Assembly (NCBI GenBank): GCA_035293805.1
Contig: DATGMD010000051.1
Span: 124,001 to 188,000 of the forward strand
DNA from: JAJPHF01 sp035293805
Lineage (GTDB): Bacteria; Chloroflexota; UBA6077; JAJPHF01
Reading direction: 5' to 3'
DNA: 64,000 nt
Shown here one piece after another: positions 8,106-15,647 of this stretch. The translations under genes and the position numbers were made by a program. The first letter of the stretch is position 1, and every line of letters starts with the position of its first letter. The notes below the pieces were generated by a model. That model was given only the letters and a program-made list of their open reading frames with translations. It did not search any database and was not told the DNA's origin.

Positions 8106-8136
8106 CGTAGGGCAGGGGCTCGTCCCTTGCCGCCCG
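8106..8136. repeat. Dispersed hairpin repeat B, copy 1
   Basis: CGTAGGGCAGGGG-CTCGT-CCCTTGCCGCCC. GGCAGGGG pairs with a complementary arm across a CTCGT loop. Near-identical copies lie at 9050-9081 and 62359-62388. Confidence 0.8.
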
Positions 8137-8240
8137 CCGTGCCCGCCGCCACGCGCCGCGCTAGCGCGGCCCCGCTGGTTCCGGATCGTTCAGCGGCACG
8201 ATGCTACGCCCCGCCCACCGCGCCGCCCGGCGTCCTGCCG

Positions 8241-8945
8241 TTATGCCCGCTGCCGCACCTCAATGCGTCCGTCGGTGTAGGCCACCACGGCCGTGTCGGC
8301 CATGCCGAGGAAGAAGCCGTGCTCCACGACGCCCGGCAGCGCGCGGATCGCGGCCGCGAGCGCCGTGGCGTCCGGCGTTGGCTCGAACGTGCAGTCGAGA
8401 ATCCAGTTGCCGTTGTCGGTCACGAACGGCTGCGCGGCGCCGCCGCGCAGCGTCGGGCGCAGGCCCCGGCGCGCCAGCCGCAGCGCGCACCAGGCCGCCG
8501 CGAACGGCACCACCTCCACCGGCACGGGCGCCCGCGCGCCCAGCATCGGCACCAGCTTCGTCGCATCCGCGACGATCACCAGCCGCCGCGCTGCCGTCGC
8601 CACTACCTTCTCCCGCAGCAGCGAGCCGCCGCGTCCCTTCACCAGGTCCAGCCGCGGGTCGATCTCGTCCGCGCCGTCCAGCGCCAGGTCGAGGTCCGGG
8701 CGCTCGGCTAGCGTGGCCAGCGGGATGCCGAGCGCTCGGGCGCGGGCGGCCGTCGTCTCCGAGGTTGGCACGCCGACCACCCGCAGCCCCGTCCGCACCC
8801 GCGCGCCCAGCGCGTCCAGCACGTGCTGCATCGTCGTGCCCGAGCCGAGCCCCAGCGCCATGCCGTCCGCCACGTACTCGACCGCGCGCCGCGCCGCCGC
8901 CTGCTTCTCGGCGGCCATCGCGTCCTGCCTCGGATCAGCGGCCAT
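8241..8945 (-). CDS. rpiA: Ribose-5-phosphate isomerase A
   Basis: A 234-residue RpiA, which interconverts ribose 5-phosphate and ribulose 5-phosphate in the pentose phosphate pathway. The family motifs are present: GLGSGTTM at the phosphate-binding loop, LDGADEIDPRLDLVKGRGG with the catalytic aspartates and the lysine, and VTDNGNWILDC near the C-terminus. Length matches the family (220-235). The start ATG at 8945 has a GAGGG 8 nt upstream; a second in-frame ATG nine codons later is also possible. It sits alone between two intergenic repeat copies. Confidence 0.95.
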   Translation of the reverse strand: MAADPRQDAMAAEKQAAARRAVEYVADGMALGLGSGTTMQHVLDALGARVRTGLRVVGVPTSETTAARARALGIPLATLAERPDLDLALDGADEIDPRLDLVKGRGGSLLREKVVATAARRLVIVADATKLVPMLGARAPVPVEVVPFAAAWCALRLARRGLRPTLRGGAAQPFVTDNGNWILDCTFEPTPDATALAAAIRALPGVVEHGFFLGMADTAVVAYTDGRIEVRQRA

Positions 8946-9049
8946 CGCAGCCCTCGCGCCCCTACAGGGATATTCCTAGCGACTGAGCCGGCTGACTCGT
9001 CCGGCCCGTAGCGCGGGCGGCAGGGACGCTCGCATTCCGGCGACCACAA

Positions 9050-9081
9050 CGTAGGGCAGGGGCTCGTCCCCTGCCGCCCGG
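9050..9081. repeat. Dispersed hairpin repeat B, copy 2
   Basis: CGTAGGGCAGGGG-CTCGT-CCCCTGCCGCCCG, with perfect GGCAGGGG/CCCCTGCC arms. Confidence 0.85.
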
Positions 9082-9194
9082 CGGCCGGGCTAACTCTAGC
9101 ATCATGAAAATCGCTCTATACTACGCCGCGAGCGGCCGACAATACCAGCGGCGCCAGCGCACGGACCTCACCCCCAGGCCCGCTTCCCTGTGAA

Positions 9195-9230
9195 GGAAGG
9201 GGGGAGCCGGCTCCGCCGGTTCCCCCTTCC
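9195..9230 (-). terminator. Hairpin downstream of the UGSC operon
   Basis: GGAAGGGGG-AGCCGG pairs with CCGG-CCCCCTTCC around CTCCG, immediately 3' of the binding-protein stop codon on the minus strand. No clear T-tract follows. Related sequence appears next to the galE stop at 34.2-34.3 kb, so it may be a repeat used as a terminator. Confidence 0.5.
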
Positions 9231-9247
9231 CACATTGGGCGGGGGGG

Positions 9248-10312
9248 CTAGGGGGGTAGGTAAGCCGGCGCCTCCTCCAGAAAGCTCCGATCGACCGCTT
9301 GGCTAAGATCGGCGGGGTGGGCCAGCAAGGCGGCGTCTAGGAAGTAGGCTTGCGTCGTGGCCAGGCTCAGCACATCCGGCGCGCCGTCGGGCGGGTAGGC
9401 GACCGGACTGAGCCGCGCCAGCGTCTTCGGGTCGTCGATCCCCAGCAGCGGCGCCAGCTCTTGCCACAAGGCCGCGCGCGTCGCCTCCGACCGCAGCGCG
9501 GCCGTGTACTCGCCTAACGCGCGCAGGTACGCCGCCAGCAGCCGCGCCCCGACGCTGGGGCGGTGCGCCGCGAAGTTCGGCGAGAACAGCACCACCGCGA
9601 GTTCCTGGCCGGGGTCCAGCGTGTCCACGCCCAGCCAGCGCGCGGCGCGGCCCGCGGCCTCCAGCCGCGCCGCGTCGGGCTCGACCACGAACGCCGCGTC
9701 GAGCTGGCCGTCGGCCAGCGCGTCGGCGGCGCGGTCGGGTGGGAGGTCCACGAGGTTCACGTCGCTCGGCGTCAGGCGCAGCCGTGCCAGCGCGAGCGCC
9801 GCCTCGCGCCCGCCGAGCCCGTACAGGTCGACGCCAATCGGCCGTCCCCGCAGGCTCAGGTCTGGGCGGCGGGCCAGGTCAGCGCGCAGCACGAACGCCG
9901 CCGGGCTCGCGCCCGGCTGCGCCTCGCCGGCCGACGCGACGATGCGGGGCGCGGCCGGCTTCGCCAGCGCGTCGAAAAAGTCGACGCTGGGCGACGCGGT
10001 GCCCACGTCGAGCTGGCCGGCGACGACGGGCCAGAGCACGCCGAACGGTGTCGAGAAGCCAACCTGCTCCAGCTCGATGCCTTGCTCCGCCAGGTAGCCG
10101 CGACCGATGGCAAGCAACAGCCCCGTGTCGTACAGGCTGCCGCCCGTCCCCACGCGGACGATGGGCGCGACGGGAGCGCCGGGGCGCGGGCCGGGGCGCT
10201 CGGGCGGCGGCGTGCAGCCGGCCAGCAGCGCCGCCACCACCGCAACCGCCCCCGCGACTCGGCTCGCCCGGCTAGCGCGCAAGCGCCGCGCGCCGCCGGC
10301 CCACCACGTCAC
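9248..10312 (-). CDS. NMT1/SsuA-like substrate-binding lipoprotein
   Basis: A 354-residue extracytoplasmic binding protein of the NMT1/nitrate-sulfonate-taurine type. It has an N-terminal signal peptide with lipobox LLAGC around residue 33, a proline-rich linker, then the binding fold: VGTGGSLYDTGLLLAIGRGYLAEQGIELE and GQLDVGTASPSVDFFDAL are typical. The GTG start at 10312 lies 19 nt after the stop of the UGSC gene, so it is the last gene of the hypothetical-UGSC-binding-protein operon. The link suggests that the UGSC product acts on an imported small molecule; that is inference. The nearest matching ATPase and permease are at 6218-8029 on the other strand. Confidence 0.85.
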   Translation of the reverse strand: MTWWAGGARRLRASRASRVAGAVAVVAALLAGCTPPPERPGPRPGAPVAPIVRVGTGGSLYDTGLLLAIGRGYLAEQGIELEQVGFSTPFGVLWPVVAGQLDVGTASPSVDFFDALAKPAAPRIVASAGEAQPGASPAAFVLRADLARRPDLSLRGRPIGVDLYGLGGREAALALARLRLTPSDVNLVDLPPDRAADALADGQLDAAFVVEPDAARLEAAGRAARWLGVDTLDPGQELAVVLFSPNFAAHRPSVGARLLAAYLRALGEYTAALRSEATRAALWQELAPLLGIDDPKTLARLSPVAYPPDGAPDVLSLATTQAYFLDAALLAHPADLSQAVDRSFLEEAPAYLPP

Positions 10313-10331
10313 GTGGCGCTCGCCCCCGTCG

Positions 10332-10883
10332 CTATCCGCCAGCGGTGGTGAGCAGCCTCACGACGTCGCGCAGCGCCGCCGCGGCGCGGGCACGCAGCTG
10401 TTCGGGGCTGAGGCGGCCCACCGGGTGAGGCACCATCAGGAACGGGTAGTCGGGCAGCCCGGCCACGGCCGCCGTCGCGCGCGCCATCCGCTCGAAGGCG
10501 TCCGTGCAGATGACCGCGGCCGGGATGCCCCGGCGCTCCAGCGCGATGCCGTCGTGCACACTGCACGAGCTGCACGACCCTCAATCGCCGACCGCGGTCA
10601 CCACCGCGTCGCACTGCCCCGTAAGCTGGTCCAGCGTCTCCGCGGGCGCCACGCGGCTGGCGCTCGGCTTGCCCACGAGCGCCACCGGCACCGCGCCGTG
10701 CCGCTCGCGCAACAGCGTCCCCAGCGCCGTCAGGAACTCCTGCGAGTTCGGCTTGCCATTCGCCAGCAGCCCCACGCGTTGGCCGCGCAGGTTGGCCAGC
10801 CGCGGCGCCCGCGTCGCGCCCGCCGGCCGCGCGGCCGTCCGCGGGTCGAGCAAGGTCAGCGTCTTCTCGCTGGCAATCGCCAT
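10332..10883 (-). CDS. UGSC-family selenoprotein (in-frame TGA = Sec101)
   Basis: One 183-codon frame interrupted only by TGA at 10581-10583. The halves, MAIASEKTLTLLDPRTA to VVTAVGD and GSCSSCSVHDGIALERRG to LLTTAGG, join without a frame change, giving D-U-G-S-C-S-S-C, the signature of the UGSC (seleno)protein family, which I know as a predicted selenoprotein group of unknown function. Directly after the UGA, GTCGTGCA and TGCACGAC form a perfect 8-bp stem with a 12-nt loop beginning with G, as expected of a compact bacterial SECIS element. The start at 10883 has a strong GAGGAGGCAGC. The gene lies 17 nt after the upstream gene and 19 nt before a binding protein. Standard gene calling would split it in two. 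The selenium machinery is not in the window. The thiol/selenol cluster suggests redox chemistry, which is inference. Confidence 0.88.
10544..10583 (-). promoter_or_regulatory. Putative bacterial SECIS hairpin with UGA codon
   Basis: On the mRNA, UGA is followed by GG, then GUCGUGCA, a 12-nt loop starting GCUCGU, and UGCACGAC. The 8-bp stem is perfect. A CU/AG inner pairing would leave a CGUGC apical loop with G at its second position. The loop is closer to the UGA than in E. coli fdhF. Confidence 0.6.
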
Positions 10884-10900
10884 GCTGCCTCCTCGCGGCG

Positions 10901-11998
10901 CTAATGCGCGCCGCCCTCCTCCGACCCAAGCGTCGGCGCGGCGCTGTCGGCCGGCACCGCGCAGTCCGCGCAGGCGGCTACGGCGCGCGTCACCGGCTCC
11001 GACGAGCGCCCGCCGGCCCACGGCGGCACTACGGCCGAGAACGTGCCGCCCGTCCCTCCGGCCGTGATAATCAACAGGTCCGACTCCCGGACGAGCGGGG
11101 GGAAGCGCTGCGCGTCGCCCGGCTCGACAGCGCCGCGCAGGTAGCCCGCGCGCTTGAGCTCGGCCGCCGAGCGGCGCGCGTGCTCCGCCAGGTAGGCGCG
11201 CACGTCGGCCTTGCTCCACCCCGCGCGCTCGATCACGGCGCGGTGCTCGGGTGCCACGACGACGAGATACGCGCCCTGCGTGTAGCCGCCGTGCGCCATC
11301 ACGTCGGCCACCGTGGCGAGCACGTCCTCCGGCGTCTGCCCGAAGGCGTTGCGCACGTAGTGCGGCGCCTCCGCGGCCATCACCGTCACCGCGCTCGTGT
11401 CGCGCGCCAGCCCGCGCTCGACGTGCAGCGGCTCCCAGCCCGTCGCCTCCTCGTTCTCCGCGATGCAGTAGCTATACTTGCCCGGATGCCCCAGCGTCGA
11501 TTGGTCCAGCACGCCCGGCTCGGCGCCGCAGACGTTCAGCAGCAGGAGCCGGATCGCCCGCCCGATGGTCGCGTTCGCCCGCCGCCCGGGGCCAAAGACG
11601 TTGCCGCCCGCGTTCAAGTCGATCTGCTGGCGAATCGGCCCGTTCACGATCAGGAGCGGCGCCGCGCCGCCCGTGCTCGCCATGCTGCCGTGCAGGCAGA
11701 AAGCGTCGTCGGTCAGCGCCTGGATGGCCGCGACGACGACCGGGAAGTAGGCGGGCAGGCAGCCGGCCATCACCGCGTTGATGGCCGCCTTCTCGGCGGT
11801 GATCGCCCGCCCGCGGTCGGCCACCTCGCCTAGCACCGTGCCCGGATCGAGCGTCGCCACTGCCAGGAACTCCGCCACCCGCTCCGGCGTCGGCGGCACC
11901 ACCGGCAGGCCGTCGGTCCAGCCCTGCTGGTAGCAGAACTCGATCGCCTCCAGCGTATCGGGCACCTCGTAGCGCGGCGATGCTAGCTCCGTCGCCAT
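10901..11998 (-). CDS. Conserved hypothetical protein, UGSC operon partner
   Basis: A 365-residue protein of unknown function upstream of the UGSC gene. The N-terminal motif FCYQQGWTDGLPVVPPTPERV is distinctive, and I associate such proteins with UGSC neighbourhoods from general knowledge. Other marked segments are GRAITAEKAAINAVMAGCLPAYFPVV, STGGAAPLLIVNGP, GGNVFGPGRRANATIGRA and LDQSTLGHPGKYSYCIAENE. A glycine-rich IITAGGTGGTFSAVVPPWAGG segment lies near the C-terminus. No signal peptide is present. The ATG at 11998 follows AGGGAGAG. The fold and reaction are unknown; coupling to the selenoprotein suggests an enzyme or subunit of the same pathway. Confidence 0.8.
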   Translation of the reverse strand: MATELASPRYEVPDTLEAIEFCYQQGWTDGLPVVPPTPERVAEFLAVATLDPGTVLGEVADRGRAITAEKAAINAVMAGCLPAYFPVVVAAIQALTDDAFCLHGSMASTGGAAPLLIVNGPIRQQIDLNAGGNVFGPGRRANATIGRAIRLLLLNVCGAEPGVLDQSTLGHPGKYSYCIAENEEATGWEPLHVERGLARDTSAVTVMAAEAPHYVRNAFGQTPEDVLATVADVMAHGGYTQGAYLVVVAPEHRAVIERAGWSKADVRAYLAEHARRSAAELKRAGYLRGAVEPGDAQRFPPLVRESDLLIITAGGTGGTFSAVVPPWAGGRSSEPVTRAVAACADCAVPADSAAPTLGSEEGGAH

Positions 11999-12085
11999 GC
12001 TCTCTCCCTGCCGCGTCGCGTTCGGGGGCCAGCCCTCGCCGGATTCTAGCCCCGCGCTCCGCTTACAGCAATGTCAGTCGGGTCG

Positions 12086-12823
12086 TCACCGCGCCGCGAG
12101 CGGGCGCTTGGCAGGCAGGCCGGGGCGGCGCGGGTAGGCCGCCGGCGTGGCGGCGGCTTTCTCGACGACGACGAGGGCGCGGCCGTCGTCGAGCGGCGGG
12201 ACCGTGACCGGCATGATCCTCGGCGGGCCGCCGCCCAGTGTCTGGCAGGCGAACGCCGCGCCAGCGATCTCCTCGGCCAGGTCGCCGCGCCGCTGGGCCA
12301 CCAGCAGCCCGCCGACGCGCAGGAACGGCAGCGTCAGCTCCAGCAGCACGGGCAGCGGCGCCAGCGCCCGCGCGAACACGACGTCGTAGCTCTCGCGGTG
12401 CGCGGGCGCGTGCGCCAGCGTCTCCGCCCGCTCGGCGATCGCCGCCACCTCCGACAGCCCGAGCGCGGCGATCAGGTGGTCGAGAAACTCGACCTTCTTC
12501 CCCGTGGCCTCTAGCAGCGTCATGCGCAGCCGGGGGAGCGCCAGCTTGAGCGGCACGCCGGGGAAGCCACCGCCGCTCCCCACGTCCAGGCAGCGCAGTG
12601 GCAGGACGGATGCCGCCGCGCCCCAGCGGGCCAGCAGCGGCGTCGCGCCGGTGAGCGAGTCGAGGAAGTGGTGCGTCTCGACGGCGGCCGGCGCGACGAT
12701 GCGGGTCAGGTTGACGCGCGCGTTCCAGGCCAGCAGCTCGTCGCGGTAGCGCGCGAAGGCGGCAAGCTGCTCCGGGCCGAGCGGCACCCCGAGCGCCGCC
12801 GCGCCCGCCGCGAGTGTCTCCAT
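12086..12823 (-). CDS. rsmG: 16S rRNA (guanine527-N7)-methyltransferase RsmG
   Basis: A 245-residue RsmG (GidB), which methylates G527 of 16S rRNA using S-adenosylmethionine. Diagnostic motifs are WNARVNLTRI near residue 33, HFLDSL, the SAM-binding LDVGSGGGFPGVPL, and FARALAPLPVLLE. Length is as expected (about 210-245). It is transcribed divergently from the GreA-fusion gene, with 82 nt between start codons. The C-terminal ~20 residues are basic and proline-rich. Confidence 0.95.
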   Translation of the reverse strand: METLAAGAAALGVPLGPEQLAAFARYRDELLAWNARVNLTRIVAPAAVETHHFLDSLTGATPLLARWGAAASVLPLRCLDVGSGGGFPGVPLKLALPRLRMTLLEATGKKVEFLDHLIAALGLSEVAAIAERAETLAHAPAHRESYDVVFARALAPLPVLLELTLPFLRVGGLLVAQRRGDLAEEIAGAAFACQTLGGGPPRIMPVTVPPLDDGRALVVVEKAAATPAAYPRRPGLPAKRPLAAR

Positions 12824-12830
12824 CGTTCCC

Positions 12831-12860
12831 TTGAGGCGGCGCCCTGCGCTCGGCTATAAA
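12831..12860 (+). promoter_or_regulatory. Candidate promoter of the greA-fusion gene
   Basis: TTGAGG at 12831-12836 and TATAAA at 12855-12860, 18 nt apart. It lies 46 nt upstream of the start codon in the rsmG/greA divergent gap. Confidence 0.5.
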
Positions 12861-12905
12861 CTGAAGTTCACCCAAGATTGTAACTAGCATCGAGGTGGTC
12901 CCACC

Positions 12906-13739
12906 ATGTCCAGCAGCCAGCCGCCCGGCGCCCCCAGCGGGATGCAGCTCGGTCAGGCCGTGAGCACCTATCTGGGAACCCTCCCGGCTGCGGAGCGTGA
13001 GGCGCAGGCGCCAATGCTCCTGCGCTTTTCCCGCTGGCTCGGCCCCGACCGCGACCTGAACGCGATCATGCCAATCGAGCTAGAGCGCTATCAGGAGCAG
13101 CTTGGCGAGGTCGGCATCGATCCCACGCGCAGCCTGGATGGGCTCAAGAACTTCCTGGCCGACGCGAAGAAGCGGGGCTGGACCGACACCAATCTCGGCC
13201 TACACGTCAAGGTTCGCCGCAAGCCCGCGGCTACCCGCGCGACCGCCAACAACAATACCGCGACCGCCGAGGCGCGCGTCGAGATGACCCAGGAGGGCCT
13301 GGCAGCGCTCCAGCAGGAGCTATATCGGCTCGAGCACGAGGTGCGCCCGCGCGTCACCGCGACCATGCAGCGCGCCGCGGCCGACAAGGACTTCCGCGAG
13401 AACGCTCCCTATCACGCGGCGAAGGAAGAGCTGTCCGCGGTGCAGTCGCGTATCAACGCGCTGCGCGACACGATCTCGGCGGCCGCCATCGTGGAGCGCA
13501 GCGCGGCGGACCGCGCCGGCCTGGGCACCTGCGTCGTCGTCCGCGATTTGGTCGAGGACGAGGAGTTCCGCTACACGCTGGTCGGCCCGGGCGAGATCGA
13601 CCCCCGCCGCGGCAAGATCTCCATCCAGTCGCCCGTCGCGCAAGCGCTCGTCGACCACGCGGCCGGCGACGTGGTCGAGGTCGAGACGCCCGCCGGCATC
13701 GTCCACTACCGCATCGAGCGGATCGAGCCGGCGAAGTGA
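12906..13739 (+). CDS. GreA/GreB-family factor fused to an integrase-like N-terminal domain
   Basis: A 277-residue protein. Residues about 125-277 are a complete transcript-cleavage factor: a coiled coil (MTQEGLAALQQELYRLEHEV) with tip KDFRENAPYHAAKEE that keeps the acidic Asp and Glu equivalent to GreA D41/E44, then the FKBP-like C-terminal domain. Residues about 10-105 instead resemble the SAM-like core-binding domain of tyrosine recombinases (STYLGTLP, LLRFSRWLG, LKNFLADAKKRGW). A Thr/Ala/Asn-rich linker joins them. The start has GAGGTGG 9 nt upstream. The NUDIX gene overlaps its stop. A stand-alone greA lies at 19670-20137. The N-domain could add DNA or RNAP contacts; this is inference. 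Confidence 0.85.
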   Translation: MSSSQPPGAPSGMQLGQAVSTYLGTLPAAEREAQAPMLLRFSRWLGPDRDLNAIMPIELERYQEQLGEVGIDPTRSLDGLKNFLADAKKRGWTDTNLGLHVKVRRKPAATRATANNNTATAEARVEMTQEGLAALQQELYRLEHEVRPRVTATMQRAAADKDFRENAPYHAAKEELSAVQSRINALRDTISAAAIVERSAADRAGLGTCVVVRDLVEDEEFRYTLVGPGEIDPRRGKISIQSPVAQALVDHAAGDVVEVETPAGIVHYRIERIEPAK

Positions 13740-14155
13740 GCGACGGGCCGCCGCGCACGCCGCTGCTCACCGTCGACGGCGTGGTGGTCGAGAACGGCGC
13801 CGTGCTGCTCATCCGCCGGCGCAATCCCCCGTTCGCGGGCCAGTACGCCCTCCCCGGCGGCTTCGTGGACGTCGGCGAGACGGTCGAGGCCGCCGTCGTC
13901 CGCGAGGTGCGCGAGGAGACCGGCCTCGACACGGCGATCGACTGCCTGCTCGGCGTCTACTCCGACCTCCACCGCGACCCGCGCGGGCACACGGTCAGCG
14001 TGACCTACCTCCTGCGCCGCCTCGGCGGCACCCTGGCCGGCGCCGACGACGCCGACGACGCCCGCTTCTTCCCCCTCGACGCCCTCCCCGCGCTGGCCTT
14101 CGACCACGCCCACATCCTCGCCGACGCCCGCCGCGCGCTGCGCGCCGACCGCTGA
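13736..14155 (+). CDS. NUDIX hydrolase (ADP-ribose pyrophosphatase-like)
   Basis: A 139-residue NUDIX protein with a complete box: GGFVDVGETVEAAVVREVREETGL matches Gx5Ex7REUxEExGU. The preceding PPFAGQYALPGGF and the DLHRDPRGHTVSVTYLL segment resemble ADP-ribose pyrophosphatases/8-oxo-dGTPase-like enzymes. It starts with a GTG that shares the GTGA with the stop of the GreA-fusion gene, so translation is coupled. The biological link may be nucleotide sanitation alongside transcription fidelity, but this is inference. Confidence 0.88.
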   Translation: MSDGPPRTPLLTVDGVVVENGAVLLIRRRNPPFAGQYALPGGFVDVGETVEAAVVREVREETGLDTAIDCLLGVYSDLHRDPRGHTVSVTYLLRRLGGTLAGADDADDARFFPLDALPALAFDHAHILADARRALRADR

Positions 14156-14212
14156 GGGCTGAGCGGAGACAGCGCTTGTCACTCAGCACTCAGCACTCAG
14201 CACGCAGCGCTG
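14152..14212. repeat. CTGAG/CTCAG palindromic repeat upstream of murT
   Basis: GCTGAGGGCTGAG faces three CTCAGCA units. The dyad extends into the first codons assigned to murT, so the real murT start may lie downstream. A related TCAGCCGTCAGCC/GGCTGACGGCTGA dyad lies at 21373-21450. Confidence 0.6.
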
Positions 14213-15597
14213 ACTGGCGCTTGGCAGGCGCGGTGCTCGCGGGCCGCGCGGCCAGCGCGCTCAGCCGTCGCCTGGGGCGCGGCGGCGGCACGGTCATCGC
14301 CGGCCACGTCGTGCCGCGCCTCGCGCCCGACGCGCTCAGCCGCCTGAGCGCCGCGCTGCCGGACGGCGTGGTGCTCGTGTCGGGCACCAACGGCAAGACG
14401 ACCACCGCGCGGCTGCTCGCGCAGGTGCTCGACGCGAGCGGGCGGCGCGTCGTCCACAACCGCGCGGGCGCCAACCTGCTCACCGGCATCGTCAGCGCCC
14501 TGGCCCAGGCGGCCGACACGCGCGGCCGGCCGCGCGCCGACGTGGGGCTGTTCGAGGTGGACGAGGCAACGCTGCCCCGGGCGCTTCCCCCCACGCGCCC
14601 CCGCGTCGTCGTGCTCACCAACATCTTCCGCGATCAGCTCGACCGCTACGGCGAGGTCCACTACGTCGCCGCGATCTGGCGGCGCGCGCTGGCCGCCCTG
14701 CCTCCTGGCGCCACGCTCGTGCTGAACGCCGACGACCCGCTCGTCGCCAGCCTGGGCGCCGTCCACCCGGGGCCGGTGCTGTACTACGGCGTGGCGGTGC
14801 CAGCCCTCGCCACGCCCGGCCTGTCGCACGCCGCCGACGCGCGCCTCTGCCCCGTCTGCGGCGCCCCGCTCGCCTACGCGCGCAGCTACTACGGTCACCT
14901 GGGCGCCTATCGCTGCTCCGCCTGCCCGTTCGCCCGCCCCACGCCCGCCGTCGTCGCCGTCGAGCCCGTGCAGCTCGGCCCCGCGCAGACCCGCTTCCAG
15001 GTCGACACCCCGGCGGGCGCGCTGCGCCTCACCCTACCGTTGCCGGGGCTGTACAACGTGTACAATGCCCTCGCCGCCACGGCGGGAGGCCTGGCGCTGG
15101 GTGCCGCCCCCACGGCCGTAGCGGCCGGGCTGGCGCGCGTCAGCGCCGCCTTCGGGCGCCTGGAGCGCATCGCCGTCGGCGATCGCGCCGTCTCGCTCGC
15201 GCTCGTCAAGAATCCCGTCGGCTGCACGGAGGTGCTGCGCACGCTGACGACCGATCCCGCGCCGAAGACGCTGCTCGTCGCCATCAACGATCTGTTCGCG
15301 GACGGCACCGACGTCTCCTGGCTGTGGGACGCCGACTTCGAGCTGCTCGGCGGGCAGGTGGCCTGCGCGGTGTGCAGCGGCACGCGGGCGGCCGACATGG
15401 CGCTGCGGCTCAAGTACGCGCTCGTCGCGCCCGAGCGCCTCCTAGTCGAGCCCGACGTGGCCCGCGCATTGCAGCAGGCGCTGGCGCGAACGCCCGTCGG
15501 CGGCACCCTGCACGTGCTGCCGACCTACACGGCGCTCTTGGCGCTCCGCGAGGCGCTGCGCCGCCAGGGCGCCGTCGCCGGCTTCTGGGAAGACTAG
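14176..15597 (+). CDS. murT: Lipid II isoglutaminyl synthase subunit MurT
   Basis: A 473-residue Mur-ligase-like protein. The P-loop VSGTNGKTTTARLLAQ lies near residue 70, LFEVDEATLP and LTNIFRDQLDRYGE follow, and a zinc-ribbon insertion with CPVC and CSAC pairs lies near residues 220-245, which is diagnostic for MurT. A C-terminal Mur ligase domain (DUF1727 type) carries VAINDLFADGTDVSWLWDADFE. MurT activates the D-Glu carboxylate of lipid II stem peptide with ATP so that GatD can amidate it. The TTG start used here has GGAG 7 nt upstream, but residues 1-12 come from a repeat; TTG 14221 or GTG 14233 are alternatives. It is the first gene of murT-gatD-murJ. Confidence 0.93.
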   Translation: MSLSTQHSARSADWRLAGAVLAGRAASALSRRLGRGGGTVIAGHVVPRLAPDALSRLSAALPDGVVLVSGTNGKTTTARLLAQVLDASGRRVVHNRAGANLLTGIVSALAQAADTRGRPRADVGLFEVDEATLPRALPPTRPRVVVLTNIFRDQLDRYGEVHYVAAIWRRALAALPPGATLVLNADDPLVASLGAVHPGPVLYYGVAVPALATPGLSHAADARLCPVCGAPLAYARSYYGHLGAYRCSACPFARPTPAVVAVEPVQLGPAQTRFQVDTPAGALRLTLPLPGLYNVYNALAATAGGLALGAAPTAVAAGLARVSAAFGRLERIAVGDRAVSLALVKNPVGCTEVLRTLTTDPAPKTLLVAINDLFADGTDVSWLWDADFELLGGQVACAVCSGTRAADMALRLKYALVAPERLLVEPDVARALQQALARTPVGGTLHVLPTYTALLALREALRRQGAVAGFWED

Positions 15598-15610
15598 CAG
15601 CGCGTCTGAC

Positions 15611-15644
15611 TCCCTCTCCCCCTGGGAGAGGGCTGGGGTGAGGG
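15611..15644. repeat. G-rich palindromic repeat supplying the gatD ribosome site
   Basis: CCCTCTCCC-CCT-GGGAGAGGG then CTGGGGTGAGGG, ending 3 nt before the GTG of gatD. The terminal GAGGG is the only SD-like sequence for that gene. Confidence 0.85.
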
Positions 15645-15647
15645 CAA

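Larger units (their letters stand above)
8946..9247. other. Intergenic region with repeat B and a GC-rich hairpin
   Basis: About 300 nt without a gene. It contains repeat B at 9050-9081 and a long GC-rich hairpin at 9195-9230. Confidence 0.6.

Noticed and set aside
10309..11219. Separate short genes on either side of the TGA at 10581
   Set aside because: Both are in the same frame, the joint matches the UGSC signature, and only the upstream half has a good ribosome site. I treat them as one selenoprotein gene.
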